From a virus, in the IMG/VR virus record IMGVR_UViG_3300000116_000020, positions 10,071-57,037 of that record: a stretch of 46,967 bases of DNA. One strand, 5' to 3'. This document shows positions 14,006 to 22,644 of the stretch, piece by piece. A program made the translations under genes and the position numbers. Within the stretch, counting starts at the first letter, position 1; every line of letters begins with the position of its first letter. The notes below the pieces were generated by a model that ran no database searches, had not been told where the DNA came from, and worked only from the letters and a program-made list of their open reading frames with translations.

Positions 14006-14010
14006 GCGTA

Positions 14011-14655
14011 TTAATTTATCATTAAGTACTTAAACTCTTTGAAATCTTTTTCGTACACTTGTTCAATTTTATTCCTCATCTCTTTACTGTATAGAGAAAT
14101 GTTATTTTTCTTAAAAAATCTATCTGAGTTTTTTAAATTTTCTGAGTTTTTTAATTTTAATTTTTTTCTAATTTTAAAATATTCTTTATGTAAATCTTCG
14201 TATTTGCATATAAAACTAATGCCCCTATCTAAAAATCTATATTGATGAATAAACATTTGTTGTTCGACTGCCGCAAGTTCAAGGCCATTAAGAATAAAAT
14301 CTTCGAAACTGTGATACGGAGAAAGAAATTTTGTTTTATCGTACATATCTTGCGCTGTGTTATCGCCCCCAGTTAATAAATGAAAATAAGCGCTCACACA
14401 TCTATCGTAAGGATTTCTGACAAAAGCTATCGAGGCATAATTATCAAATGCAAACTGAGGGATTGCAGATGCTGGTAGAAAGGAATTTTCTTTAGAGAAG
14501 CCTCCTATGGCATCCTTAACAACAGACCCTCCACATCTAGGTATTTGCACATAAATAATATCGTAAAGAGAACTTATATTGCTTGGGTATTTATGAGTTA
14601 AGAATGCCCTATACTTTTGTTTAAATTGATCTTTCTTACTATCTTCAATTTTCAT
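14011..14655 (-). CDS. Sulfotransferase (family 2-like), 214 aa
   Basis: IIYVQIPRCGGSVVKDAIGG (residues 33-52) and IAFVRNPYDRCVSAYFHLL (76-94) are the two PAPS-binding motifs; the C-terminal SLYSKEMRNKIEQVYEKDFKEFKYLM matches the family's terminal helix. Resembles prokaryotic heparan or chondroitin type sulfotransferase domains in arrangement, but the acceptor cannot be predicted. Lies 1 base from the 14657 gene stop on the same strand. Confidence 0.8.
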   Translation of the reverse strand: MKIEDSKKDQFKQKYRAFLTHKYPSNISSLYDIIYVQIPRCGGSVVKDAIGGFSKENSFLPASAIPQFAFDNYASIAFVRNPYDRCVSAYFHLLTGGDNTAQDMYDKTKFLSPYHSFEDFILNGLELAAVEQQMFIHQYRFLDRGISFICKYEDLHKEYFKIRKKLKLKNSENLKNSDRFFKKNNISLYSKEMRNKIEQVYEKDFKEFKYLMIN

Positions 14656-14656
14656 T

Positions 14657-15442
14657 TTATATAAAATAATCTGATTTATATTTTATTTTAATTAAATTTT
14701 TAATTTCAAAAAACTTTCTAATAAGATCAATTCTAGATTTATTTATATCTTGATCTTTAGGCAGATTCAACCTATCCATAGCATGGTCGCAAAATGCATG
14801 AGAAAAATGTAATGTATATTTACCGAAGTCGGCTTCTGTTGCCGTGAAGTCAAAAGTAAGCCTATCTGAATGTCTTTGAGTGTCTATTTCAGCAAAATCT
14901 TCCTCGCATATATCCGACCTGTTGTAAACCAAGAACTCCTGATCATGATAACAACTTGGCACGGTGCATTTCAATAAATCTAAATTTTTATTTGATATTG
15001 AAATAATTTTTTTACAAAAAGATTCGAAGTGGGAAGAATTGCCAGAAACTAAACAAGGAGTACATCCATGGTAAAAATATAATTTATCTTCATTATCTTT
15101 GAGCCAACCAGAGGCCTCCTCAATGGTTAAATTTGAATTTATAACATCATAATCACAAACAAAGACCGATTTAGATATTTTATTATTTTTTAGAAAAACA
15201 GAGTAAGCGAGCCATCTATGGTAACATGCTAATCCGTATTCGTCGATAGGTCTGTCCATAATTTGCTCATGTATTTCCTTAATTGAGTTTGAAAATTCCT
15301 CAAAATACGGATGCTCTTTAGCATTACTTACATCAACAACAATTGGCTCAAACCCTCTCTCGCTCCAGGAATTTTTCCACATAGAAATGCATTCATCTTG
15401 ATAAGCAAATTCAATATTATTATAAAATGTTAATATTTTCAC
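14657..15442 (-). CDS. Glycosyltransferase-like protein, DYDV family, 261 aa
   Basis: Paralogue of 8296, 25476 and 26261. Motifs: MWKNSWSERGFEPIVVDVSNAKEHPYFEEF (residues 21-50; DAxxHPY element), CYHRWLAYS (73-81) and FVCDYDVIN (94-102), then CTPCLVSG and DQEFLVYN, and TLHFSHAFCDH. The DYD triad is the probable metal/nucleotide-sugar site. Starts with GTG (AATATATTTTAGAGTGAAA), where the AT-rich TATATT just upstream may be a -10. It is closest to the 25476 protein in the other arm of the cassette. Confidence 0.6.
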   Translation of the reverse strand: MKILTFYNNIEFAYQDECISMWKNSWSERGFEPIVVDVSNAKEHPYFEEFSNSIKEIHEQIMDRPIDEYGLACYHRWLAYSVFLKNNKISKSVFVCDYDVINSNLTIEEASGWLKDNEDKLYFYHGCTPCLVSGNSSHFESFCKKIISISNKNLDLLKCTVPSCYHDQEFLVYNRSDICEEDFAEIDTQRHSDRLTFDFTATEADFGKYTLHFSHAFCDHAMDRLNLPKDQDINKSRIDLIRKFFEIKNLIKIKYKSDYFI

Positions 15443-15480
15443 TCTAAAATATATTAACCAAAATATTTGTTATTTAAATT

Positions 15481-17346
15481 TTATTTTATAAAAGTTGGAG
15501 TAAACCCAGCATAAACCTTTTGAACTTCTTCATTTATAAAATCATTATATATTTTTATCATCCAATTACCCAGCACTAAAGCCGAATAAGAGTCTTTACG
15601 GGCCTTATTGGGCCCTGTGGTCCTTTTTAAAGTGTCAGGAAGGTCAAAGGTCTGGTTTCCTTGCGGGCTCGTTTTTATCTGTATCAGGGCGCATTGAGAC
15701 TTGGTCACATCAATCATGTCTTGTTGGTGCTCGACGAAGTCAATCATTTTCGCACCATCAGACTCCTTCTCGTCCACAACATTCTTAAAAAATTTCAATT
15801 TCTTGATTGGAATCTTTGAAGATATTTGTCGCTTATAATCATCTTCCATTGCTCTCCCTGCGAACCATATTTTCTTGTGATCAAAATTTGCCTGTAATAA
15901 TTCATTAGCTCGTCGTATCCAATTGCTAGTAGGCTTTCTTAATATACAGTACTTTCTCTCTTTTGGGTTATATTCTTTTTTAGTCATCAATAAGTCTTCC
16001 TTATAGTTTTCTGGCCTTTCGAAATCAGCAGTTAACATTTTAATATTAATTGAAGATTCCTTAAATAAACTACTCTCATTACATGCATTTATAAATTGAA
16101 CTCCGCCGTTGTAATCGCCAACCATAGCAACTATATTAAAATTATTAATCAGATAGTGGAAATAATTTATGTGATGCTTAAGATTTGTCCCTGGCATTGC
16201 ATAAGAGTGGACAAGAACCCCTGTACCATTTTTATTTAATTTAAAAATTTGTATAGCGAAGTCGTCAGAACTATCTGACTCAGCCCAACTAGGGTCAAAA
16301 GAAAGTATATATTTCGCACCTGAATCGCCTTTTACTTCGACAGAAGGAGAATCTCCATCTGCAATTGTACATGCCGCCATACGAGATGTTTTAAAATATC
16401 CAGAGCTATCATCTGTAAATATAGCCCCAAACTCTCTATCGAATTGAGACTGACTCATAGTAGCCTTTGACTGCAAGATTAAATTTTCGTCATACAATTT
16501 TTTAGGAGCACAATCGTAAGAAAACTGCATAATGCATCTAGTTGCATTTCCATCTTCTTTTACGTTTCCTTGAATTAAACTTTCGAATTGTTCATAGAGC
16601 TTGTAAAGGTATTCAAATTTATAGGAGGCAGAAGACAAGGCTATTAATTTATTGTTGGGCCATTTGCGTCTATCCTCTTCTTTCATTTTGCCGTCTTTGA
16701 TAAGTTTAGTTTCAATATTGTGCATCTTCTCCCTTTCGACAGGATTTTCTACAACAGACAAAAACGGAACAATTACCTCATTATAAATTCTTTCTGGCAT
16801 CAATAAAAACTCATCAATAATTATTCTATGAAAACGAAAACCACGAAGTTTAGAACCATCGCCTAGAGGCAAAGCTCTAATTCTAGAAGACCCTATTTCC
16901 ATCAGCCATTCGTCATTACTTTTAGACTTATGTGTAATACATTGCTGAAGTAATGCGGCATTTGGTTTAGATGCGATATCTTCAATCTTCTTGAAGATCA
17001 TTTTAGACTGACGAAAAGATTTCGATAAAATCCCTATCTCAACTCCCTGATTTAATATTGCGTCCAAAAATGCATATATTCCTGTAGTGAAAGATTTCGA
17101 CATTCCTCGAGACCAAACCCCTAAAGTGTAATCAGTTTCAAACATGGCTTTAATTGCCATATGTTGAAATGGAAAAAGTTCAACTCCTCCTATTAAGCTA
17201 GTAGTGAAAGTTATGTTTTCCCTTAGGAATTTATACAAAAGAACTTTGGCTTCTTCTTCGTCTTCTATAAACCCTTCAATCTCTTTAAGCCGAGAATTGA
17301 AGTCTTCTTTTTTCAGTCTACTCTGATTCCCCTGATCCCATGTCAT
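15481..17346 (-). CDS. terL: Terminase large subunit (TerL), 621 aa
   Basis: DNA packaging motor. The ATPase half shows a variant Walker A (LGVWSRGMSKSFTTG, residues 75-89, with SRGMSKS in place of GxGKS) and Walker B RIIIDEFLLM (174-183). The nuclease half shows YILSFDPSWAESDSSDDFAI (346-365, acidic RNase-H-like residues) and VAMVGDYNGGVQFI. Length is typical of large phage terminases. The ORF start overlaps the SAM-decarboxylase-like gene by 29 bases. It is the last - strand gene before the glycan operon, and the other head genes are on the + strand 10 kb away, an unusual separation. Confidence 0.93.
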   Translation of the reverse strand: MTWDQGNQSRLKKEDFNSRLKEIEGFIEDEEEAKVLLYKFLRENITFTTSLIGGVELFPFQHMAIKAMFETDYTLGVWSRGMSKSFTTGIYAFLDAILNQGVEIGILSKSFRQSKMIFKKIEDIASKPNAALLQQCITHKSKSNDEWLMEIGSSRIRALPLGDGSKLRGFRFHRIIIDEFLLMPERIYNEVIVPFLSVVENPVEREKMHNIETKLIKDGKMKEEDRRKWPNNKLIALSSASYKFEYLYKLYEQFESLIQGNVKEDGNATRCIMQFSYDCAPKKLYDENLILQSKATMSQSQFDREFGAIFTDDSSGYFKTSRMAACTIADGDSPSVEVKGDSGAKYILSFDPSWAESDSSDDFAIQIFKLNKNGTGVLVHSYAMPGTNLKHHINYFHYLINNFNIVAMVGDYNGGVQFINACNESSLFKESSINIKMLTADFERPENYKEDLLMTKKEYNPKERKYCILRKPTSNWIRRANELLQANFDHKKIWFAGRAMEDDYKRQISSKIPIKKLKFFKNVVDEKESDGAKMIDFVEHQQDMIDVTKSQCALIQIKTSPQGNQTFDLPDTLKRTTGPNKARKDSYSALVLGNWMIKIYNDFINEEVQKVYAGFTPTFIK

Positions 17347-17713
17347 ATTCTCTGAGAGCTCTCCTGCAAAAATAATCTTCTGTTTTTAAGAATTCTTTTA
17401 TACAACCAAGCACTTCACTTACTTTGTATGGAGCACAAGAACTGAGATTTAAAAAAACCTTATGGCCTTCCTCTACAAAATTAGCGGTAATCAAAGAATT
17501 CATGTTTTCATGGACAAGTCGAAACCCTTTCATTCTACTTTCATGATCACCAAAAGGGTTTACCATTCCGACAATTTCTTCGCTTGGTTCGATAATTTTA
17601 GAAATTGCCCTTGCGAACTCTTTTATTTTAAGTTCATTGAATACATTGGGATCGCAATCAAAAATATCTATCATGCAATCAACAGACCATATTAGTTTTT
17701 CTTTATTTTTCAT
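17318..17713 (-). CDS. S-adenosylmethionine decarboxylase-like protein, 131 aa
   Basis: The layout LIWSVDCMIDIFDCDPNVFN, then NSLITANFVEEGHKVFLNLSSCAPY, resembles the bacterial/phage SAM decarboxylase (SpeD/SpeH) family, in which self-cleavage at an ESHIS serine makes a pyruvoyl cofactor. Here the cleavage-site serine region reads HENMNSLITANF and the usual S-H pair is not evident, while the later SSC cysteine is kept. It may be a degenerate or repurposed member rather than a working enzyme for polyamine synthesis. Overlaps TerL and the ERCC4 gene, so it is translated within the packaging operon. Confidence 0.5.
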   Translation of the reverse strand: MKNKEKLIWSVDCMIDIFDCDPNVFNELKIKEFARAISKIIEPSEEIVGMVNPFGDHESRMKGFRLVHENMNSLITANFVEEGHKVFLNLSSCAPYKVSEVLGCIKEFLKTEDYFCRRALREYDMGSGESE

Positions 17714-18644
17714 AAATTTTCTTATCTAAAAAGTATTGTACATCAACATTCCATAATTGTTTTCCAAATAATAATAACTTTGGAATGATCTTTTTCAAGC
17801 CAGATCTGTTATTTGCAAAAATTATTTGACAGCTATCTTGAAATTCTTGAGATAATTTTTTTGTATTATGCCAGATATATGGCATCTTTGACTTGTGAGC
17901 AGAAAATAAATTATTTTTTGTAATTTTCTTTATGTCGCTCTCGACCACGACAAACAAATAAGAATTAAATTCCCTTGCTCTTTCAATCTCCCTAATAAAT
18001 CTTTCAAAATTTTTTCCACTCATGGTCGACTTGAAGTCCGCTTCGCTTTTTCTATCTATAAAAGTGTAATTGTAATATTTAGAAGAGGCGGAATAATCCC
18101 CAAAATCTAACTTTAATTTCTGTGAATTATTAAATTCTATAGGCTTTTGTTCCCTTGTGTCTATGAAAATTTTAAAATCGTCAGGTATTTTCTTGGTCCA
18201 AAAATCTGCAGGAAGATTTTTGTAAAAATTACTTTTGAGACCTAAAGATTCAGAGAATTCAGAATAGCTTTTAAAAAACTTTTTATATATATCTATGCTT
18301 GGAAGGTTTGCCAACTCTAACTCGATATGAGACAAGCCATTTAGTGATTTTTTTATTTGAACTCTTTTTTGGTAAACCTTCTTAATATATTCGGAAACCT
18401 CTTTAGACTTAGCGGCATCGCACCATTCATGAAACTCTTTTGAATCTCTAAATTCGCTTTCAAAATATTGATCATAATTTTTGAATAGAATTTTTTTCTG
18501 AGAGAGTCTTGACAGCCTTGGGTAATAATTTTCATAATAATCTTTTAGTGAAAGATCGTGTACTCTGGATAAATGAATATGCAGACCCCTTAGCGAAGTA
18601 AAATCTTTTCCGCAAACTTTGCAATTGAGGTTATTTTGAGACAT
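17703..18644 (-). CDS. Zinc-finger ERCC4-type nuclease, 313 aa
   Basis: After a start at MSQNNLNC, a C2H2 zinc finger (CKVCGKDFTSLRGLHIHLSRVH, split here for reading: C and C four apart, H and H five apart) is followed by a helical middle region and a C-terminal ERCC4/XPF-like nuclease core: KIFIDTREQKPIEF, LDFGDYSAS, FIDRKSEADFKSTMSG and RFIREIERARE. The GDxnERK signature appears as GDY...DRKS. It probably cuts branched or recombining DNA during replication or packaging. In-frame starts also exist 4 codons upstream (ATG 18656) and at a GTG (18665); both overlap the SNase gene, so the exact start is uncertain. Confidence 0.75.
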   Translation of the reverse strand: MSQNNLNCKVCGKDFTSLRGLHIHLSRVHDLSLKDYYENYYPRLSRLSQKKILFKNYDQYFESEFRDSKEFHEWCDAAKSKEVSEYIKKVYQKRVQIKKSLNGLSHIELELANLPSIDIYKKFFKSYSEFSESLGLKSNFYKNLPADFWTKKIPDDFKIFIDTREQKPIEFNNSQKLKLDFGDYSASSKYYNYTFIDRKSEADFKSTMSGKNFERFIREIERAREFNSYLFVVVESDIKKITKNNLFSAHKSKMPYIWHNTKKLSQEFQDSCQIIFANNRSGLKKIIPKLLLFGKQLWNVDVQYFLDKKIYEK

Positions 18645-18975
18645 AAGGCTTCGCATGCCCTTCACCTAATAAGATATTATTAATAGAGGCTCCATTTTTA
18701 TAAATCTCACCAAGAACTCTTCCGTACTTACCGACACCTTTTGATTTTAGAATCAAATTGCATTCTTTATCTAATTCACACCACTCCTCTACTCGTTTTT
18801 TTGCCGCAAGACCTTTCTTTTTTTCAATTTTATTTCTGGTTCTAACTTCGGGAGTATTAATACCACTCAACCTTATTCTTTTTTCAACATATATATCAAA
18901 GCCTAAGTCAACAAGGACATCTACAGTGTCCCCATCTACAACTTTTAATACACCTCTAATTTTATAAGTATACAT
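18631..18975 (-). CDS. Staphylococcal nuclease-like (SNase) endonuclease, 114 aa
   Basis: Clear thermonuclease fold: VLKVVDGDTVDVLVDLGF (Asp14, Asp16), IRLSGINTPE (Arg35, Glu43) and VGKYGRVLGEI (Arg86). These match the catalytic Asp, Arg, Glu and Arg of the family. It is short for the fold (about 115 residues) but complete. Cytoplasmic (no signal peptide), so a role in host DNA breakdown or packaging-linked DNA processing is more likely than secretion. It sits between a possible small terminase and the ERCC4 nuclease. Confidence 0.85.
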   Translation of the reverse strand: MYTYKIRGVLKVVDGDTVDVLVDLGFDIYVEKRIRLSGINTPEVRTRNKIEKKKGLAAKKRVEEWCELDKECNLILKSKGVGKYGRVLGEIYKNGASINNILLGEGHAKPYVSK

Positions 18976-18976
18976 A

Positions 18977-20026
18977 TTATAATATATCCTCCCTTCTTAA
19001 CCCTAGAATCCTTGCCTTCCAGGAATCCATATCTTCCAGTCTATCAGCTTCTTTATCGACGAGTAGTTTTTGCTTTTCGGCCATCTCTATCATTCTGTTT
19101 CTTTCTTCATGATCTTGAAAAGATTGAACTAAATTGAGTACAGATGCGAACTTGTCTTGCTTGTTCTTCATTCTAGCAGACCTGTCTCCGTTTAATTTTT
19201 TAATTAAAGATTCTTGCCTTTGTTCACACTGATGATATTCTGCGCTTTTAGCTTTTAGTATCTCAGCAAGTTTAACTGACATTTCTGTTTGATCTTCACA
19301 GTCATCAAACATTCTATTTAATTTCTCCATGTTCCTTTGTATCGTTTTTAAATTTATATAATCAACACAGACATTAATATATAAGTTTAACTCATCTGCG
19401 GTTAGGTCACTCTTATCCCAACATGCCCTGACGAATTCAGCTTCAAATAATTTTCTGTCCGCACAATTGTAAGTATTCATCAACTGTATGAACCTGGGGG
19501 AAGAAAGATACTTTTTTAAACTAAGAACACAATCTTTATCAATCCTTTTTAAAGATTTTACTTCTTCGGGTAAATCAGCTTGAGCTAGATCATTAATGAT
19601 TTTAATAAGTTTTAATTCTGAAACAGGAGGGGTATATTCAAAAACTTCATCATCTTCCTCGGATCTTATAAAATCAAAAGAATGAGTTTTTAAAAAATCA
19701 GCAACGACCCTCTGTTCGGCACTTAAATTTTTAACTTCAGCATCTTGAAATATAAGTTGTGCTATCTGAAGGCTGCTTAATTTATCTTTTGAGTATTCTA
19801 CTATTAATTTTTTTTGCTCTTCACTCAGCGAGACCTTCTTTACCTTTTTATGAACTTTGGTTTTGTAACCATACCCCTTTTCAAGCATGTAAGCCGCAAC
19901 AGCCTTTCCTTCTTTATTTCTTCCGTCAAGATTATCATTTTCGAATATAGTTCTAGTTATTTGATCAATATCAGGAATCCTGAGATAATTATTATCAATG
20001 AATTTTTTTTGTTCGTCGTTTAACAT
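18977..20026 (-). CDS. Possible terminase small subunit / DNA-binding protein with duplicated domain, 349 aa
   Basis: The first 130 residues contain a tandem duplication: LNDEQKKFIDNNYLRIPDID ... AVAAYMLEKGYGY and LSEEQKKLIVEYSKDKLSS ... RVVADFLKTHSFDF, each about 50 residues and probably a small helical, HTH-like unit. The rest is a charged coiled coil (NRMFDDCEDQTEMSVKLAEI, RMIEMAEKQKLLVDKEADRL). No family is recognised with confidence. Its position upstream of TerL in a - strand operon and the DNA-binding-like N-terminus make a small terminase role plausible (inference). The next gene's stop is 1 base from this start. Confidence 0.5.
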   Translation of the reverse strand: MLNDEQKKFIDNNYLRIPDIDQITRTIFENDNLDGRNKEGKAVAAYMLEKGYGYKTKVHKKVKKVSLSEEQKKLIVEYSKDKLSSLQIAQLIFQDAEVKNLSAEQRVVADFLKTHSFDFIRSEEDDEVFEYTPPVSELKLIKIINDLAQADLPEEVKSLKRIDKDCVLSLKKYLSSPRFIQLMNTYNCADRKLFEAEFVRACWDKSDLTADELNLYINVCVDYINLKTIQRNMEKLNRMFDDCEDQTEMSVKLAEILKAKSAEYHQCEQRQESLIKKLNGDRSARMKNKQDKFASVLNLVQSFQDHEERNRMIEMAEKQKLLVDKEADRLEDMDSWKARILGLRREDIL

Positions 20027-20027
20027 T

Positions 20028-20723
20028 TTACCAAATAAAATCCTCGTTATTTAAAAACTTTTTTGCAATTTTTTTGAATTTGCTTTTTAAATTTTTAATT
20101 TGTTTGTATCCTCTTTTTCTACCAACTTCATTTGTTTTGTAACCTAAAACGTCAGCAACCTCTTCTTCTGACATACTATCTATAAATAACATTTTATATA
20201 TTTTATAATGTTTTTCCGATAAATTAGTTTCCATAGCTGAATGAACTTTTTCTATCATCACATCTATAGTTAACATATAATTAGTCTGAGAAGAATTGTC
20301 TCCATTATAGGCATCAATGGGAACGGCTAAATGTATATTATATGCATTTTTTTTATGTCTTGCCCATTTTTTATACAACGGGCAATTATCGTCTTGCATT
20401 TTTGTGTGAGTAAAAGAACAACCATTAGTTTCACTCTGATCGTTAAAAGGACAGCCAGAGCAAGGTTTAGCAAAGTTTTGATAATTATTTCTTAAAAGAT
20501 TTTTTATCTGATTTGATATAATCGTATTTAGCCATGGCTCAATCGGTCTAGATTGATCCCATTGATCCCACTTTTTGAATATATGAGCTCTTATAATTTG
20601 ACTAACATCATCATAATCCATCCATGTTATCGCAGTAAGCCTCCACTTGGATTTCCTTTTAGATATTTCTTTGTCAATTATTTCCGCTTTTTCTTCGTAC
20701 TGGAGCTTTTGTCTTTTTGGCAC
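20028..20723 (-). CDS. Phage RNA polymerase sigma factor, 231 aa
   Basis: Resembles sigma-70 family members of phages: a region-2-like segment (DYDDVSQIIRAHIFKKWDQWDQSRPIEPWLNTII, residues 36-69) and a C-terminal region-4 HTH (LSEKHYKIYKMLFIDSMSEEEVADVLGYKTNEVGRKRGYKQIKNL, about 164-208). Between them is a Cys cluster (CSGCPF, GCSF, NCPL; C88, C91, C102, C114) that may bind zinc. It would direct host RNA polymerase to phage promoters and could recognise the recurrent GTGTAAT motif upstream of late + strand genes (inference). Starts inside the zinc-ribbon gene (50-base overlap). Confidence 0.8.
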   Translation of the reverse strand: MPKRQKLQYEEKAEIIDKEISKRKSKWRLTAITWMDYDDVSQIIRAHIFKKWDQWDQSRPIEPWLNTIISNQIKNLLRNNYQNFAKPCSGCPFNDQSETNGCSFTHTKMQDDNCPLYKKWARHKKNAYNIHLAVPIDAYNGDNSSQTNYMLTIDVMIEKVHSAMETNLSEKHYKIYKMLFIDSMSEEEVADVLGYKTNEVGRKRGYKQIKNLKSKFKKIAKKFLNNEDFIW

Positions 20724-21030
20724 GTGAACTTTTTTTGGTTTTTTCTACTTTCCTTTGTTCCTTTATTTCCTGAGGCATGTCTCCAATAAAGTCTCTTCCA
20801 GAGTACTTTGTTTTTTCGTAAGATACTTCGTAAGCCAAAGATCGTAAATTAGGCACTTCAGTTGAATCGCTTTCGTCTTCATTTAACTTCTGGGGCTCAT
20901 TTTTGATTAGGTTGCTTTTTGGTGCAGCCTGCAAGCTTACAAAAGAACTTCCGCAGTTATTGCAAAAATTTGGCCTTTGAAGGTTGTAATCATTTTTTGA
21001 CCCACAGTGCGGGCAATATATACTACCCAT
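20674..21030 (-). CDS. Zinc-ribbon protein, 118 aa
   Basis: N-terminal zinc ribbon (YCPHCGSKN and NFCNNCGSSF; two CxxC pairs, residues 6-28) followed by a disordered, charged tail rich in Lys and Ser. The C-terminus is very basic (KTKKSSRAKKTKAPVRRKSGNN). Such small ribbon proteins occur beside transcription or packaging genes in phages; here it overlaps the sigma factor by 50 bases, which suggests a partnership in transcription (inference). The stop overlaps the reading of the sigma gene start in a different frame. Confidence 0.65.
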   Translation of the reverse strand: MGSIYCPHCGSKNDYNLQRPNFCNNCGSSFVSLQAAPKSNLIKNEPQKLNEDESDSTEVPNLRSLAYEVSYEKTKYSGRDFIGDMPQEIKEQRKVEKTKKSSRAKKTKAPVRRKSGNN

Positions 21031-21307
21031 TTACAATCCTTTCTAATATTTGTTGAGATTTTTGTATATTTATATGGCTTTCGCTTTTTATTGTATTTCC
21101 CGCGATAACTTTGGCACAGATTTCGTTTGCATCTTTATCTTTATCTTTGTCTTTATTTTTAATTTCTAACTTAACTTCCTGTACATTGGGGTCAGATAAT
21201 AAATCTATAATAGTTTTTTTATTTCCTGCGGCCTGCATTTTTTTCTGTAACACCACACAAACTATTGTAGTTAAAGAGGATAATATTGCTATTAAGATTT
21301 CAGTCAT
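21023..21307 (-). CDS. Small membrane-anchored protein, 94 aa
   Basis: MTEILIAILSSLTTIVCVVLQ forms one N-terminal membrane helix, followed by a KDKDKDKD repeat (encoded by a TTTATC-type simple repeat) and a helical tail to QQILERIVNG. The track-like longest frame begins with GTG at 21313, but the ATG at 21307 is preferred because a promoter (TTGAAA-18-TATAAT) places +1 about two bases upstream. It is the first gene of the - strand transcription/packaging operon and overlaps the zinc-ribbon gene by 8 bases. Confidence 0.6.
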   Translation of the reverse strand: MTEILIAILSSLTTIVCVVLQKKMQAAGNKKTIIDLLSDPNVQEVKLEIKNKDKDKDKDANEICAKVIAGNTIKSESHINIQKSQQILERIVNG

Positions 21308-21345
21308 ATACACTAATTATATATAGTATATATATTTTTTTTCAA
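21308..21345 (-). promoter_or_regulatory. Promoter of the sigma/packaging operon, nearly leaderless
   Basis: On the - strand TTGAAA (21345-21340), 18-base spacer, TATAAT (21321-21316), predicted +1 near 21309, ATG at 21307. Perfect -10, five of six bases at -35. The 5' leader would be about two bases. Confidence 0.6.
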
Positions 21346-21366
21346 TTTTTTTTTAAAAAAATTAAA

Positions 21367-22089
21367 TTATTTTCTGTTGAGTTTTGAGATTATATATTTT
21401 AAAATCTCACTTCTTTTGATATCTGAGTTATTGAAACGAAAAGTATGAATACCTTTTTCGACACTTTCCTCATCATCAAAAATTTTAATCATATCTCCAT
21501 ATCCGCTTTTACCGTTTATATCGCTTTGCATTAAATCGCCGCAAAGAAAAAGTTTGCAATTATCTCCTAATCTAGTTACCAGTGTCGTTAATTCTTTGAA
21601 TGTAGCATTTTGAGCCTCATCCATTATTACAATTTTGTTTTTCCAGCTAGTGCCACGAAGAAAATTTATAGGCATGGCATCTATTCTGCCGCTAGTTATC
21701 AACTCAGTTTTAACTGTAGTACTTTGAGGAATCATCTCATCTAACTTTTCCGTTAAAGGAATTATGTAAGGGTTAAACTTTTCATCAAGCCCCCCAGGGA
21801 GAGCTCCCAGTCCTTTATCTGCACTTTCTATAATGGTTCTTATATAGAGCAAATCTAATGATTTATTATTCGAAAGACTTTTTAATGCACTATATATAGA
21901 TATATAAGTTTTTGAACTGCCAGCAGGACCAGAAACAAAAACAATTTTTGTTTTTTTGTCCAAAGCTATTTTAAGAAAAATCTTTTGTTTTTCAGTTAAG
22001 TCAAGGCTTTGTACTGGAAATTTATCGAAGCTGCCTCCAATAATTTGTTCTTTATCGTTTATTTTTTTTGTTCTTGTTTTTTTGTTCAT
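21367..22089 (-). CDS. phoH: PhoH-family ATPase, 240 aa
   Basis: P-loop ATPase related to PhoH: Walker A VSGPAGSSKTYIS (residues 52-64), the KGLGALPGGLDEKFNPYI segment typical of PhoH (92-109), FLRGTSWKNKIVIMDEAQNAT with Walker B (143-163) and a sensor-like FLCGDLMQSDI. Phage PhoH proteins are widespread; a role in nucleic-acid (RNA) handling is suspected but not firmly established. It lies upstream of the sigma operon and is overlapped by the J-domain gene by 38 bases. No nearby pho box was recognised. Confidence 0.85.
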   Translation of the reverse strand: MNKKTRTKKINDKEQIIGGSFDKFPVQSLDLTEKQKIFLKIALDKKTKIVFVSGPAGSSKTYISIYSALKSLSNNKSLDLLYIRTIIESADKGLGALPGGLDEKFNPYIIPLTEKLDEMIPQSTTVKTELITSGRIDAMPINFLRGTSWKNKIVIMDEAQNATFKELTTLVTRLGDNCKLFLCGDLMQSDINGKSGYGDMIKIFDDEESVEKGIHTFRFNNSDIKRSEILKYIISKLNRK

Positions 22090-22630
22090 TTATCAAGTTA
22101 ACGGTTAAATTATTAAGTATAATTTTTTTTTGTTTATTAGAGGCATGATGCCAATCCCAGTATACACTACCCATCATTTTTTTTATTTTTTTTTGACAGT
22201 CGAAAACTTCATCTTTCATTTTATCTAATTGCTCGAAAGATGTATCTTCATATTTAATCTCAAGCTCTCCAGCTAGATCATAAATTTTATTTATATTTCC
22301 TTGTTTTTTTGCTTCAGTTAATTTTCTAAATAAATCAGTGTCATCGGTGTTAGATTGGTCGGGATGAGACATCATTGCAACCTTCCTGAATAACACCTTT
22401 GAATTTTCTTCGTCTAATTTCTTTTTTGGCTCTTCCAATGAATCATCTTCAGAAAAAGGAGAATCTAAATTGTATTTTTCAACAATATTAATTATAATAA
22501 TATTTAATTCACCGACAGCCTTATCAAAAACATTTTTTACATAAATGAATTCGTCAAAAGCATTTTTCCATTGTCTCCTAACTCTATTAAATTCTTTCTT
22601 TTTTTGATCAAATATAGAATTTTGGGGCAT
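22052..22630 (-). CDS. J-domain (DnaJ-like) protein, 192 aa
   Basis: Contains a divergent J domain around VLFRKVAMMSHPDQSN (HPD at residues 89-91) with the following helix (TDLFRKLTEAKKQGNINKIYDLAGELEI). HPD is the hallmark that activates DnaK/Hsp70. The N-terminal part (1-80) is a helical, acidic region, and the C-terminal tail is very basic (NEQKNKNKKNKR). It could recruit the host chaperone for replication or for virion assembly. The start is 14 bases from the divergent ORF at 22645, with a TA-rich GTTATATATATGAT between them. Confidence 0.7.
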   Translation of the reverse strand: MPQNSIFDQKKKEFNRVRRQWKNAFDEFIYVKNVFDKAVGELNIIIINIVEKYNLDSPFSEDDSLEEPKKKLDEENSKVLFRKVAMMSHPDQSNTDDTDLFRKLTEAKKQGNINKIYDLAGELEIKYEDTSFEQLDKMKDEVFDCQKKIKKMMGSVYWDWHHASNKQKKIILNNLTVNLINEQKNKNKKNKR

Positions 22631-22644
22631 GTTATATATATGAT

